64,000 nt of DNA from an uncultured Sutterella sp. (GTDB lineage: Bacteria; Pseudomonadota; Gammaproteobacteria; Burkholderiales; Burkholderiaceae_F). Below are positions 1 through 7,724 of this stretch, piece by piece (position 1 is the first letter of the stretch; each line of letters opens with the position of its first letter). Both the position numbers and the translations under genes were made by a program. Location of the stretch: positions 1-64,000 of the forward strand of contig UQTE01000003.1 of the NCBI GenBank assembly GCA_900543805.1, given 5' to 3'. The notes beneath the pieces are model-generated. The model ran no database searches. It worked only from the letters and a program-made list of their open reading frames with translations, and was not told the origin of the DNA.

Positions 1-126
1 GAAGTAGCGGTGCCCCGAAGGTAGTCGTTTGGCCACCAACTTTCCCTCTTTCTCCCATCGTCGGATGGTTTGGGGAGTGCGTCCAACTAATTTGGCGAAC
101 TCTTGAATGCGCAGTATCTTGCTCAT
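1..126 (-). CDS. IS607-type serine recombinase (TnpA), N-terminal part only
   Basis: The gene starts at 126 (ATG) and runs off the left edge, leaving 42 codons. The visible residues form a MerR-like helix-turn-helix: IQEFAKLVGRTPQTIRRWEK, then a basic wing with SGHRYF. This is how IS607-family serine recombinases (orfA) and related MerR-headed resolvases begin. The catalytic resolvase domain and any tnpB partner would lie outside the window. Upstream sequence (127-198) is AT-rich, unlike the flanking GC-rich genes, which fits the end of a mobile element. A plain MerR regulator is possible, but the GRTPQTIRRWEKEGK signature favours IS607. Confidence 0.7.
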   Translation of the reverse strand, partial: MSKILRIQEFAKLVGRTPQTIRRWEKEGKLVAKRLPSGHRYF

Positions 127-198
127 AGTTATATGTTATAAATAATTTTGATTAAGAATTTAGATGCAGTTAAATGCTCCAAAATCGCGCAGTTCAGC

Positions 199-612
199 CT
201 AAGTGCCTTTGAAGGCCAGATCTGTTACGGTCGACTGACGGCGGAAGACCGATACGCCGTATACCTTGCGTTGAAGGATTTGGGTTTTTTGGCTCCCGAA
301 CCAGAGCCGTAAACGTAATGCGTCAGGTGCCTGAGACCGACATCGCGTAGCGCGTCGGCCTCTTGTCCCCACGGATTCGCAACGAATGGAAGTCTTTGAC
401 GCGCAACACGTCTCTGAGCGATCCTGCGGGCTCCAATGCGAAGAGAATCTCTTCGATTCTCTCCGTACGGCCGGGGAGGATTCCCGTAACTTGAGCGTCT
501 CCTCGATAAATTTCGCGGTGTTCTCCAGGGCGTGTTCGCCTGCTTGCCGTGACTTCATGTACAGTTTGTAGTCCTCCGCGTACCGACAGAAGCCGATTCC
601 CCTCTTTTCCAG
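199..612 (-). pseudogene. Remnant of a group II intron-type reverse transcriptase/maturase
   Basis: Read from 612 leftward, the open frame begins LEKRGIGFCRYAEDYKLYMK and continues with QAGEHALENTAKFIEETLKL. This matches the block around the YADD catalytic motif of group II intron reverse transcriptases, with YADD changed to YAED. Past about 425 the similarity fades and appears to move into another frame, so the fragment is decayed. It has no start codon of its own: an in-frame stop lies just upstream of 612. It abuts the terminator of dmsB, suggesting insertion or recombination immediately downstream of the dms genes. The right boundary is clear; the left boundary is uncertain. Confidence 0.55.
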
Positions 613-616
613 GTGT

Positions 617-692
617 CAAAAACGAAACCCGCCGAAGAGGCGGGCTGTCGGACGCTGCGGTCGGCGTCCGGCCGTATGCGGGGCCGGACGCC
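617..692 (-). terminator. Terminator of dmsAB with an additional upstream hairpin
   Basis: Read on the minus strand just after the dmsB stop, there is first a perfect 11-bp inverted repeat (GGCGTCCGGCC at 663-673 with its complement at 682-692). Then comes a CCCGCC/GGCGGG hairpin (628-644) followed by a T-rich run toward 617. The second hairpin is a typical rho-independent terminator. Confidence 0.75.
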
Positions 693-699
693 TGCGCGG

Positions 700-1311
700 T
701 CAATGAAGGAACACCGTGCCCGAATCGTCGCCGACGGGACGGGCGTTTTTCGGCGCGTGGACGGCGAGAGCGGGCTTCGTCTGCGTGACGGGAGGAAGCG
801 GCGCCACGGCCGTTGATCCGTACTTCTTGCGAAGAGCGTCGATCGGTCCGAATTCGATCGCCCGCTGCGTGCAGGATTCGACGCAGATGGGCTGTAGCCC
901 CTTTTCGAGGCGGTCGAGACAGCCGTCGCACTTCAGCATCTTCTTCGCATTGACGTCCAACTGCGGCGCGCCGTAGGGACAGGCCGCCGCGCAGGCGCCG
1001 CAGCCGATGCACTTTTCACGGTCGATCACGACGAGGCCGTCTTCCTTGCGCTTGAAGTGCGCCTTCGTGGGACAGACCTTCACGCAGGCGGGATCCTCGC
1101 AGTGGTTGCACGCAATCGAGAGGTAGTACGCAAAGACGTCTTGGTGCCAGGCCCCCGTCATGCGGTCCTGACGCCAGCCGCCGCCCGCATATTCGATCAC
1201 TTTGCGCAGATTCATCCCGACGGGAAGATCGTGCGCGTCCTTGCAGGCGACGACGCAGGTCTTGCATCCCGTGCACTTTGCGGCGTCGATGTAAAAACCG
1301 AGTTGCTTCAT
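700..1311 (-). CDS. dmsB: DmsB-type 4Fe-4S electron-transfer subunit
   Basis: A 203-residue ferredoxin-like subunit that passes electrons to the molybdenum catalytic subunit encoded just upstream (gap 12 bp, same operon). Four cysteine clusters are visible: CTGCKTCVVAC near residue 14, CNHCEDPACVKVC, CIGCGACAAACPYG and CDGCLDRLEKGLQPICVESC. These are enough for four [4Fe-4S] clusters, as in E. coli DmsB. The start at 1311 has a GGAGG ribosome-binding site. No dmsC membrane anchor follows; a terminator and mobile debris come next, so the route of electrons from quinone is unclear. The C-terminal tail FGPIDALRKKYG is also found in a relic at 50.3 kb. Confidence 0.9.
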   Translation of the reverse strand: MKQLGFYIDAAKCTGCKTCVVACKDAHDLPVGMNLRKVIEYAGGGWRQDRMTGAWHQDVFAYYLSIACNHCEDPACVKVCPTKAHFKRKEDGLVVIDREKCIGCGACAAACPYGAPQLDVNAKKMLKCDGCLDRLEKGLQPICVESCTQRAIEFGPIDALRKKYGSTAVAPLPPVTQTKPALAVHAPKNARPVGDDSGTVFLH

Positions 1312-1323
1312 GATCTTCCCTCC

Positions 1324-3726
1324 TTACGCTTTTTCGATCTGAACGAGCACGGTGTGCTGGGCGTTCCCCTTGGCAAGGGGGCTCGGGCGGTGGTGCGTGA
1401 GCGTATTGATGTTGCCGCCCACGTCGACGCGCTTGCCGTCCTTCATGACGGGCGTGTACCAGGCGCCCTGCGGGATGGAGGTGACGCCCGGCATGATGCG
1501 CGGGGTCACCTTCGCGCGGATTTCCACCGTACCGCGGTCGTTGAAGACCCGAACGAGGTCGTCCGTTTCAATGCCGCGGGCCTTGGCGTCGATCGGATTG
1601 ATGAGGACGTGGTCCGGGAACTGTTCGCGAAGCCACGGAAGGTTGTGGAAGGTCGAGTGAATGCGTCCGTGTCCGTGGTAGCCGTAGCACTGGAGCGGAT
1701 ACTTTTCCTGAAGCTTGTCGCCCGGCATTTCCCACGTGGAGAAGAAGCGCGGAATCGGGCTGATGAGTTCTCCTTCGGGAAGCTTCCATTCGGACGCGAT
1801 CTTGGCGAGGCGTTCCGAATAGATTTCGATCTTGCCCGACGGAGTCTTGAGCGGAGCCTTTTCGGGATCCTTGCGGAAGTCGGCGAGCGCCACGGGCGAG
1901 CGCGGGAATTCGAGCGCCTGCTTCGGGCCCGTCTTCCAGAATTCGGCGAAGGGCGGAAGTTCCGGCGCCTTCTTGCGCGTTTCCTCGTAGCACCATTCGA
2001 CCCACTCGAGCTGGGTGCGGCCTTCGGTGAAGGCCTCTTCCTTGCCGAGGAACTTCGCGATGCCGCGGCAGATTTCCCAGGAGGGACGCTGTTCCCACTC
2101 GGGTTCGACCGACTTGTGCATCGGAAGGATCGAGGCGGTGTCGCCGTTCGAGCCGCCGGAACTCGCGATGTCGTCCGTTTCGGGGCCGAGCGTGTCGGGA
2201 AGCAGAATGTCGGCGTAGCGGGCCGAAGGCGTCATCATGTTGTCGCAGACGACGATGAATTCGCACTTCGATTCATCGCGCAGGATGGCGTCGGTCCAGT
2301 TGCTGTCGCCGTGCTGGTTGATGAGGGTGTTGCCGCCCGAATTCACGATCATCTTGATGTCGTGGCCGAGCTTCTTGACGCCCTTCAGACCGTCGTGGAT
2401 GTCGTCCATTTCCTTGCCGCGCACGATCGCGTCCGTCCAGAGGAAGCACGGAATCGTGGCCTTGACGGGGTTCTTGCCCACGGGAAGATAGACGGCCGGG
2501 AAGGAGACGTTCCCTTCGTGCTGACCGGTGTTCGTGCCGGGCAGACCGACGTTCCCCGTGAGGATCGGGAGCATCGCGATGGCGCGGGCGGTTTCTTCGC
2601 CGTTCGCCTGACGCTGCGGACCCCAGCCCTGCGCGATGAAGCAGGGCTTCGTCGTGCCGATTTCACGCGCGAGACGCACGATGGTCTCGACGGGAATGCC
2701 GGTGATCTTCGAAGCCCATTCCGGGGTCTTCGGCGTCTTGTCGTCGCCTTCGCCCAGGATGAAGCTCTTGTAGTCGCTCTTCTTCGGAGCGGACGCGGGC
2801 AGCGTCTTTTCGTCGTAGCCCACGCAGTACTTGTCAAGGAAGGCCTGATCCACCCAGTTGTTGCGGATGAGCTCATAGGCGATCGCCTGCACGAGGGCTG
2901 CGTCGGTGCCCGGACGGATCGGGATCCATTCGTCGGCCTTGCCGACCGCCGTGTCGGTGTAGATCGGGTCGATGATGATCATCTTCGGGCGGTTTCGGCC
3001 CGAGAGCGCGCAGGTGAGCTGATAGGACTTGCCGGCGCCCGAGCCGCGCGTCACCGACGGATTGTTGCCGAAACCCACGTAGAGCTTGGCGTTGGCGACT
3101 TCGCTTTCGTAGGAAGCGGGGCTTCCGCCGTAGGTCATCGGGAAGGAAGCGGAAATCTGGGCGGTCGAATAGGAGCCGTAGTACTTGAGGTAGCCGCCCA
3201 TGAGGTTGAGAAGACGCCACCAGGCGCGGCGCGAATTGACGAGCGACTGCTGCGCGGAGCAGTACTGCCAATAAAGCGACTCGTTGCCGTAGGTCTTCAC
3301 CGTGTATTCGAGCTTTTCCGCGACGGTCTTGAGCGCTTCGTCCCAGGAAATGCGCTCGAATTTCCCTTCGCCGCGCGCGCCGACGCGCTTCATCGGGTAC
3401 TTGAGACGGTCGGGCGAATAAATGCGCTGGCGCATGCTGCGGCCCTTGAGGCAGGCGCGCAGCTGGCGCGGCGTGCAACCGTCCTGAATGGTGTTGTCGG
3501 TTTCGATGCGGATGACGCGGCCGTTCTTCGAGAAGCAGCGAAGCGGGCAGCGGTGTCCGCAGTTGATGACGCAGGCGGTCCAGGACATCGTTTCGAGATC
3601 GTCCACGGCCGCCGCTACGGCACGGCCGACCGGCGTGAGCGCGAAACCGGCGAGAAAGCCGATGGCCGACGCATGGAGGAAACTGCGCCGCGCAACGGGC
3701 GTTTCCAGAAGGGTCTTTTTGGACAT
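1324..3726 (-). CDS. dmsA: Tat-exported dimethyl sulfoxide reductase catalytic subunit DmsA
   Basis: An 800-residue bis-MGD molybdenum enzyme, expected to reduce DMSO or related S-/N-oxides in the periplasm. The start at 3726 is chosen over an upstream Met because it has AAAGG spacing and begins directly before the Tat signal (ARRSFLHASAIGFLAGFAL). Next comes the FeS-binding stretch CVINCGHRCPLRCF. The serine ligand region of DmsA is seen as YGSYSTAQIS. Many blocks match E. coli DmsA closely, including DEWIPIRPGTDAAL, YCVGYDEKTLPA, GWGPQRQANGE and the C-terminus HRPSPLAKGN...VQIEK. This makes DmsA proper, rather than a distant paralogue, the best call. It forms an operon with dmsB. Confidence 0.92.
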   Translation of the reverse strand: MSKKTLLETPVARRSFLHASAIGFLAGFALTPVGRAVAAAVDDLETMSWTACVINCGHRCPLRCFSKNGRVIRIETDNTIQDGCTPRQLRACLKGRSMRQRIYSPDRLKYPMKRVGARGEGKFERISWDEALKTVAEKLEYTVKTYGNESLYWQYCSAQQSLVNSRRAWWRLLNLMGGYLKYYGSYSTAQISASFPMTYGGSPASYESEVANAKLYVGFGNNPSVTRGSGAGKSYQLTCALSGRNRPKMIIIDPIYTDTAVGKADEWIPIRPGTDAALVQAIAYELIRNNWVDQAFLDKYCVGYDEKTLPASAPKKSDYKSFILGEGDDKTPKTPEWASKITGIPVETIVRLAREIGTTKPCFIAQGWGPQRQANGEETARAIAMLPILTGNVGLPGTNTGQHEGNVSFPAVYLPVGKNPVKATIPCFLWTDAIVRGKEMDDIHDGLKGVKKLGHDIKMIVNSGGNTLINQHGDSNWTDAILRDESKCEFIVVCDNMMTPSARYADILLPDTLGPETDDIASSGGSNGDTASILPMHKSVEPEWEQRPSWEICRGIAKFLGKEEAFTEGRTQLEWVEWCYEETRKKAPELPPFAEFWKTGPKQALEFPRSPVALADFRKDPEKAPLKTPSGKIEIYSERLAKIASEWKLPEGELISPIPRFFSTWEMPGDKLQEKYPLQCYGYHGHGRIHSTFHNLPWLREQFPDHVLINPIDAKARGIETDDLVRVFNDRGTVEIRAKVTPRIMPGVTSIPQGAWYTPVMKDGKRVDVGGNINTLTHHRPSPLAKGNAQHTVLVQIEKA

Positions 3727-4045
3727 GGATGGAGCCTTTTGTGGTTGTGGGGTTGTCGGGGCGCCCAAATTGTGCGGAAAAACTTTCCGGAGAGGTATCG
3801 GGGCAACCGTTTAGCCTTTGCGGGAACAGCGGTCCGCCTGAGTCATGAAAATGGCTTTCCGCAGAACGTGTCTGCGGTGTACGAGAAGGTGGGGCCGAAA
3901 TTCTTCCCAGGCTCGTGCGGGGTGTTGCATTTCGTTCGGAAGATACGTCGTGCAGGGCTTCGAACCTTCTCCCCAGAGCGGAAAAGGTCGAATGAAGGCG
4001 GGCGGTCGCCGAACGGCTAGAATGTCGGACAAAGGAGGATTATTC
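3727..4045. other. Divergent intergenic region between dmsA and the exported protein gene
   Basis: No gene is supportable here. It must carry both divergent promoters. A TAGAAT hexamer at about 4017-4022, just before the AAAGGAGG site of the rightward gene, could be a -10 element, but no convincing -35 was found. Short ORFs on both strands have no coding signature. Confidence 0.4.
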
Positions 4046-4888
4046 ATGCGACCCATTCAGGCGATTTCGGGGGCGCTCTCCGCGCTCGCCCTGTTGACGG
4101 TGTCGGCCGCCGCGGGCGCCGCGCCCCTCAACTATTCGGAAGAAGAGCGCCTCGTCGTGGATCTGCTCGTGCAAAACGACGTGCGCGACTTCGTGGCGGG
4201 TCAACCCACGTTTCATTTCGAACAGGCGGTGAAGGACCGCTTCGGCGAAACGAAGCTCACCGACTTGGACGAACTCGTGCGCGACACGCTCGACAATCCC
4301 TTCCGGGCCGATCGGATCTATGAAGGAAAGACGATGATCTTCCCGAACGTACGGATTCGGGAGATTCAAAAGCACGAAACGGGTGCGCCCGTCGTTCGGG
4401 CGGACCGCAATTTCCCGGTCGAACTTCATTTCGACGTCGCAACCGAAGTGATCGACGAAGTGGCGGCCTTTCATCGGGGCGGCACGGCGACCTTCGTCTG
4501 CAAGGGACTGCCTTCGTCGTCGGAAGCGGTGAAGCTCGGCTCCTGCCGGGATTTCGGCGCCTACGTGAAGACGGAGTCGGACGTCATGCGCGGTCGCTTT
4601 CTCGAACCCAAAACGGACGCCGACTGGCTTCTCGCCTATACCGTGCTGAAGTTCCGCGCGAACCTGCGCGACGGGGAGATGGAACTCTGCCGCGAGAGCG
4701 TGGCAAGGGGCGCGGCCTTCACGCAGGAGGACGTCGATCTGATCCTTTCCCGCAACGGCGGTCTCTTTGACGCGGCGAACGTGGAGGAGCGCTTTGCCCC
4801 GGTGGGTTTCGACGTCTCGCGCATCGAAGCGCTCGTCAAGAGAAGCCGCGCGCTCGCGGATCCCGACAAGGAGGAGACCCGCATCTGA
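4046..4888 (+). CDS. Exported protein of unknown function, 280 aa
   Basis: The start at 4046 is set by a strong AAAGGAGG site (4031-4038) and by the signal peptide it exposes (MRPIQAISGALSALALLTVSAAAGA, cleavage probably near residue 25). The mature part is acidic and mixed alpha/beta, with only three cysteines, of which two form CKGLPSSSEAVKLGSC near residue 155. No catalytic motif or family is recognised. It is convergent with the M20 peptidase and divergent from dmsA. Predicted to be periplasmic; the role is unknown. Confidence 0.75.
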   Translation: MRPIQAISGALSALALLTVSAAAGAAPLNYSEEERLVVDLLVQNDVRDFVAGQPTFHFEQAVKDRFGETKLTDLDELVRDTLDNPFRADRIYEGKTMIFPNVRIREIQKHETGAPVVRADRNFPVELHFDVATEVIDEVAAFHRGGTATFVCKGLPSSSEAVKLGSCRDFGAYVKTESDVMRGRFLEPKTDADWLLAYTVLKFRANLRDGEMELCRESVARGAAFTQEDVDLILSRNGGLFDAANVEERFAPVGFDVSRIEALVKRSRALADPDKEETRI

Positions 4889-4911
4889 CGCATCGCCGCG
4901 AAACCCGCGCA

Positions 4912-4948
4912 AAACGGGAGGCCCGCAAAGGACCTCCCGTTCGTTTTG
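4912..4948. terminator. Terminator between convergent genes
   Basis: The perfect arms AACGGGAGG (4913-4920 onward) and CCTCCCGTT (4933-4941) surround a loop of about 11 nt and are followed by CGTTTTG. The hairpin lies between the convergent exported-protein and M20 peptidase genes and may serve both. Confidence 0.7.
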
Positions 4949-4967
4949 TCGGTTCAACGAAGCTTCG

Positions 4968-6269
4968 TCAGCAGCGCACGGGCAGAATCGGCTTCGTAGC
5001 TTCACCGCCGTCTTGCGCGGCGAGGCCCGCGAGCGAGACGGCCGTGAGCATCAGAAGCTGCGGACCGAGGTGAATGTCGAAGCATTCGTAATACTCTTCC
5101 ACGGTATGCGTGCGCATCTGCCTGCCGCCCGAAGAGAGGCAGGTCGCGGGGATGCCGAGACTCACGGGCGCGTTCGCGTCGGTCGAAGAGGACATGTAGT
5201 CCGTGAGCTCCAGGCCGAGTTCGGCCTGCGCCGCGCGCGAGGTTTGCAGGACCGGACAGTCGTCGGGACGGGTGCCGGCCGGACGGTTTCCGATCATTTC
5301 CGCTTCGAGGCGGACCATCTTCTTCGGATCCGTCACGCCCCAGATTTCGTTTTCTTCTCGGACGGCCTCTTCAAAGGCGGCGCGGATCTTGGCTTCGGCG
5401 TCGAGGAGCTCCCGGTCGCCAAGGCTTCGGATGTCGACGTCGCAGGAGGCGGTGGCGGCGATCGTGTTCACGCTCGTGCCGCCCTTGATCGTGCCGATCG
5501 TGAAGGTCGTGCGGGGCGTTTCAGGTACTTTGAGGTGCGCGACCTTGGCGCCTGCAAGGCAGATCGCGTGAATGGCGCTCGGCGTTTCGCCGAAGGCGCC
5601 GTAGCTGTGGCCGCCCGGCCCCTTCACCGTGAAGCGCCAACGGTGCGAACCGATTGCGCCGAACAAAATGCGGCCGATGTTGGAATTGTCGACGGCCAAG
5701 AAGCCGTCGATTTTGTTGACGGCGTTCTTTTCACGGAAGAGATGTTTGCTTCCGCGGATGTCGCCGAGACCCTCTTCGCCCACCGTGGTGCAGAACCAGA
5801 TGTCGCCTTCCGTTTCGACGCCCGCTTCGTTCAGAGCCCGCACGGCTTCGAGCACCGTGCGCACGCCCGAGGCGTTGTCGCCGATCCCGGGGCCGTAGTA
5901 GGTGTTGCCTTCGCGGCGGACCTTGACGTCGGTGCCCGCGGGGAAGACCGTGTCCATGTGCGCGCCGATCGCAAGAAGCGGTCCCTCGGGATTGCGCCCG
6001 GGACGGTGGCCGATCACGTTGCCGATTTCGTCAATCGTGACGTCTTCAAGGCCGGCTTCCTTCATGAGGCGAACGATCTCTTCGGCGCGGGTGCGTTCTT
6101 CAAAGGTGGGCGCGGGAATTTCGGAAATGTGCACCTGAAGCGCCATCGCTTCTTCGGCGCGGTCGTGGGCGATCGCGAGCGCCTTTTGCATGCGTGCATC
6201 CTTGGCGACGGTGCGCACCGTCGCCAGTACGGCCTCGTCAATCGGGCCGGGAATCTTTTCCATCGACAT
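4968..6269 (-). CDS. M20-family metallopeptidase (peptidase T-like)
   Basis: A 433-residue zinc aminopeptidase/deacylase, probably cytoplasmic, that hydrolyses small peptides or amidated amino acids. The M20 signature is seen: IGAHMDTVFPAG with the first zinc His and Asp, GIGDNASGVRTVLE with the bridging Asp, TTVGEEGLGDIRG with the catalytic Glu-Glu pair and DNSN with a further acidic ligand. The dimerisation-domain His occurs in GPGGHSYGAFG, and the C-terminal ligand region in GGRQMRTHTVEEYY. The start at 6269 (ATG, AAAGGAG six bases upstream) is preferred over the TTG one codon earlier. It lies downstream of the porin terminator and probably has its own promoter. Confidence 0.88.
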   Translation of the reverse strand: MSMEKIPGPIDEAVLATVRTVAKDARMQKALAIAHDRAEEAMALQVHISEIPAPTFEERTRAEEIVRLMKEAGLEDVTIDEIGNVIGHRPGRNPEGPLLAIGAHMDTVFPAGTDVKVRREGNTYYGPGIGDNASGVRTVLEAVRALNEAGVETEGDIWFCTTVGEEGLGDIRGSKHLFREKNAVNKIDGFLAVDNSNIGRILFGAIGSHRWRFTVKGPGGHSYGAFGETPSAIHAICLAGAKVAHLKVPETPRTTFTIGTIKGGTSVNTIAATASCDVDIRSLGDRELLDAEAKIRAAFEEAVREENEIWGVTDPKKMVRLEAEMIGNRPAGTRPDDCPVLQTSRAAQAELGLELTDYMSSSTDANAPVSLGIPATCLSSGGRQMRTHTVEEYYECFDIHLGPQLLMLTAVSLAGLAAQDGGEATKPILPVRC

Positions 6270-6393
6270 CAATTTCTCCTTTCGTACGGGGCCGTCGGAT
6301 GAGACGCAAAGGTCTTCCGCCGACCTCGGGTCGGTCCATTCGGTCGTTGCCGAAAGAGTATCGGCAACGCTTACGAAAGTATCGCGCCAAAAA

Positions 6394-6430
6394 TGAAAAA
6401 AAGGGACGGTCGAACGCGCCGACTGTCCCC
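6394..6430 (-). terminator. Rho-independent terminator of the dcuC-pepF-porin cluster
   Basis: On the minus strand a GGGACAGTCG/CGACCGTCCC hairpin (6403-6429) is followed by a run of seven T residues. A second GC-rich inverted repeat (6467-6494) lies between it and the porin stop codon. Confidence 0.85.
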
Positions 6431-6503
6431 GTAAAAACTCTCTGCCGGAGCTTGGAATCCTTGCGTCCGAGCCGCTCCGGAGCGACTCGGACGGGCAAAA
6501 GAG

Positions 6504-7694
6504 TTAGAAGTTCCAGTTGATGCCGGTCATGACTTCCGTCGCGGCCTGACGGGCGTCTTCGTCGTCAAACTTCGCGTTGGAAATCTTGCCGCCGTCGATC
6601 GAGTGGGTTGCGGCGACGTAGAACCAGACGGTCTTGGCGAGCTTGTATTCCCAAGCCGTACCGAAGACGAGGAAGTTGTAGTCGTATTCGCTCGCGTTGG
6701 CGAGTTCGCCGTCGAAGTACTGGACCGAAGCGAGGAGCTTGTTCTGGCCGAATTCGTAGGTGCCGCCCAAGAGGAGCGAGTAGCCGTCGTAGCCGCCCGC
6801 AAGCGCTTCCTTAGGCGTATCCGCCACTTCCTTGGTCGGATCGTCCTTACTGGGCTTGTAGTTCCAGAGCGCCTTGTTCTGCATGTCCTTGAGACCCAGA
6901 CCAGCGGCCGAATCCCAGTGCTTCTGATACTGAGCGCCGAAGTAGACTTTCGACTGCGGCATGAAGCGCCACCAACCGCCGAAACCGAAGAGGTTGCCGT
7001 CGTCGGTCATTTCGCCGTTTTCAACGTTGCCGTAGGCGACATGGGCGTAGGTGAGCGAAAGGTAGAGATTTTCGTTCTGATAGTCCGTTGCGAGCGCGAG
7101 CGTGTGGTCGTGGTCGGCGTAGGCTTCGTATTCATCGCCGATCTCGTCGGACGAGTCGCCCATGGAATAGGTCGCACCGAGGCGCCAGCCGGCCATGGAG
7201 GGGGATTGCCAGGTGATGGCATTGTTCACGCGGCTCGTGTTGGCGAAGGTCGAACCGATCGAGGCTTGGCTGTAGGACGTGGCAAACGGGTCCCACTTGA
7301 TCAGGCCCATGGAATAGGGCGCAACCGTCGACTGCACGGTGCCCATGCGGCCCATGCCGACTTCACCGAAGCCGCCCTTGAGAGCGAGGATGGAACGGCG
7401 GTTGAAGAGCTGACCGCTCGTGTCCATGTCGCCGTCGTCGATCGTGAAGCCGTTTTCGAGGTAAACCTTGGCCTTCAAACCGTTGCCGAGGTCTTCCTGA
7501 ATGTTCATGCCGATTCGGTTGTGGGCGCGGTTGCCGGCCTGCAGGGCGAAGGAATCGTCTTTAGAACTGTCGTGGTAGTTCGTGTAGCGAAGGCCCGCGT
7601 CGACGCGCCCGTACATCTGAATGTCGGCAGCCTGCGCCGAAAGGGCGGCGAGCGACAGGGCGACCGCGGCCGCCAGAGTATTGATCTTGATCAT
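6504..7694 (-). CDS. Outer-membrane general porin (Gram-negative porin family)
   Basis: A 396-residue trimeric beta-barrel porin. The start at 7694 is preferred over an in-frame Met five codons upstream because GGAG precedes it and it begins the signal peptide MIKINTLAAAVALSLAALSA, with cleavage before ADIQMYGRVDAG. The first strand (QMYGRVDAGLRY), the loop-3-like FGEVGMGRMGTV and the terminal strand ending in Phe (MTGINWNF, the BAM-recognition signature) are all visible. It lies 30 bp downstream of pepF and may be co-transcribed with dcuC and pepF, suggesting shared use in nutrient uptake. Specificity is unknown. Confidence 0.9.
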   Translation of the reverse strand: MIKINTLAAAVALSLAALSAQAADIQMYGRVDAGLRYTNYHDSSKDDSFALQAGNRAHNRIGMNIQEDLGNGLKAKVYLENGFTIDDGDMDTSGQLFNRRSILALKGGFGEVGMGRMGTVQSTVAPYSMGLIKWDPFATSYSQASIGSTFANTSRVNNAITWQSPSMAGWRLGATYSMGDSSDEIGDEYEAYADHDHTLALATDYQNENLYLSLTYAHVAYGNVENGEMTDDGNLFGFGGWWRFMPQSKVYFGAQYQKHWDSAAGLGLKDMQNKALWNYKPSKDDPTKEVADTPKEALAGGYDGYSLLLGGTYEFGQNKLLASVQYFDGELANASEYDYNFLVFGTAWEYKLAKTVWFYVAATHSIDGGKISNAKFDDEDARQAATEVMTGINWNF

Positions 7695-7724
7695 GGTAAG
7701 AGTCTCCATGTGGATGAGCCGGTC

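Noticed and set aside
1057..4020. 987-codon plus-strand open frame across dmsA/dmsB
   Set aside because: It lies antisense to dmsAB, whose motifs are unmistakable. High third-position GC opens long antisense frames.
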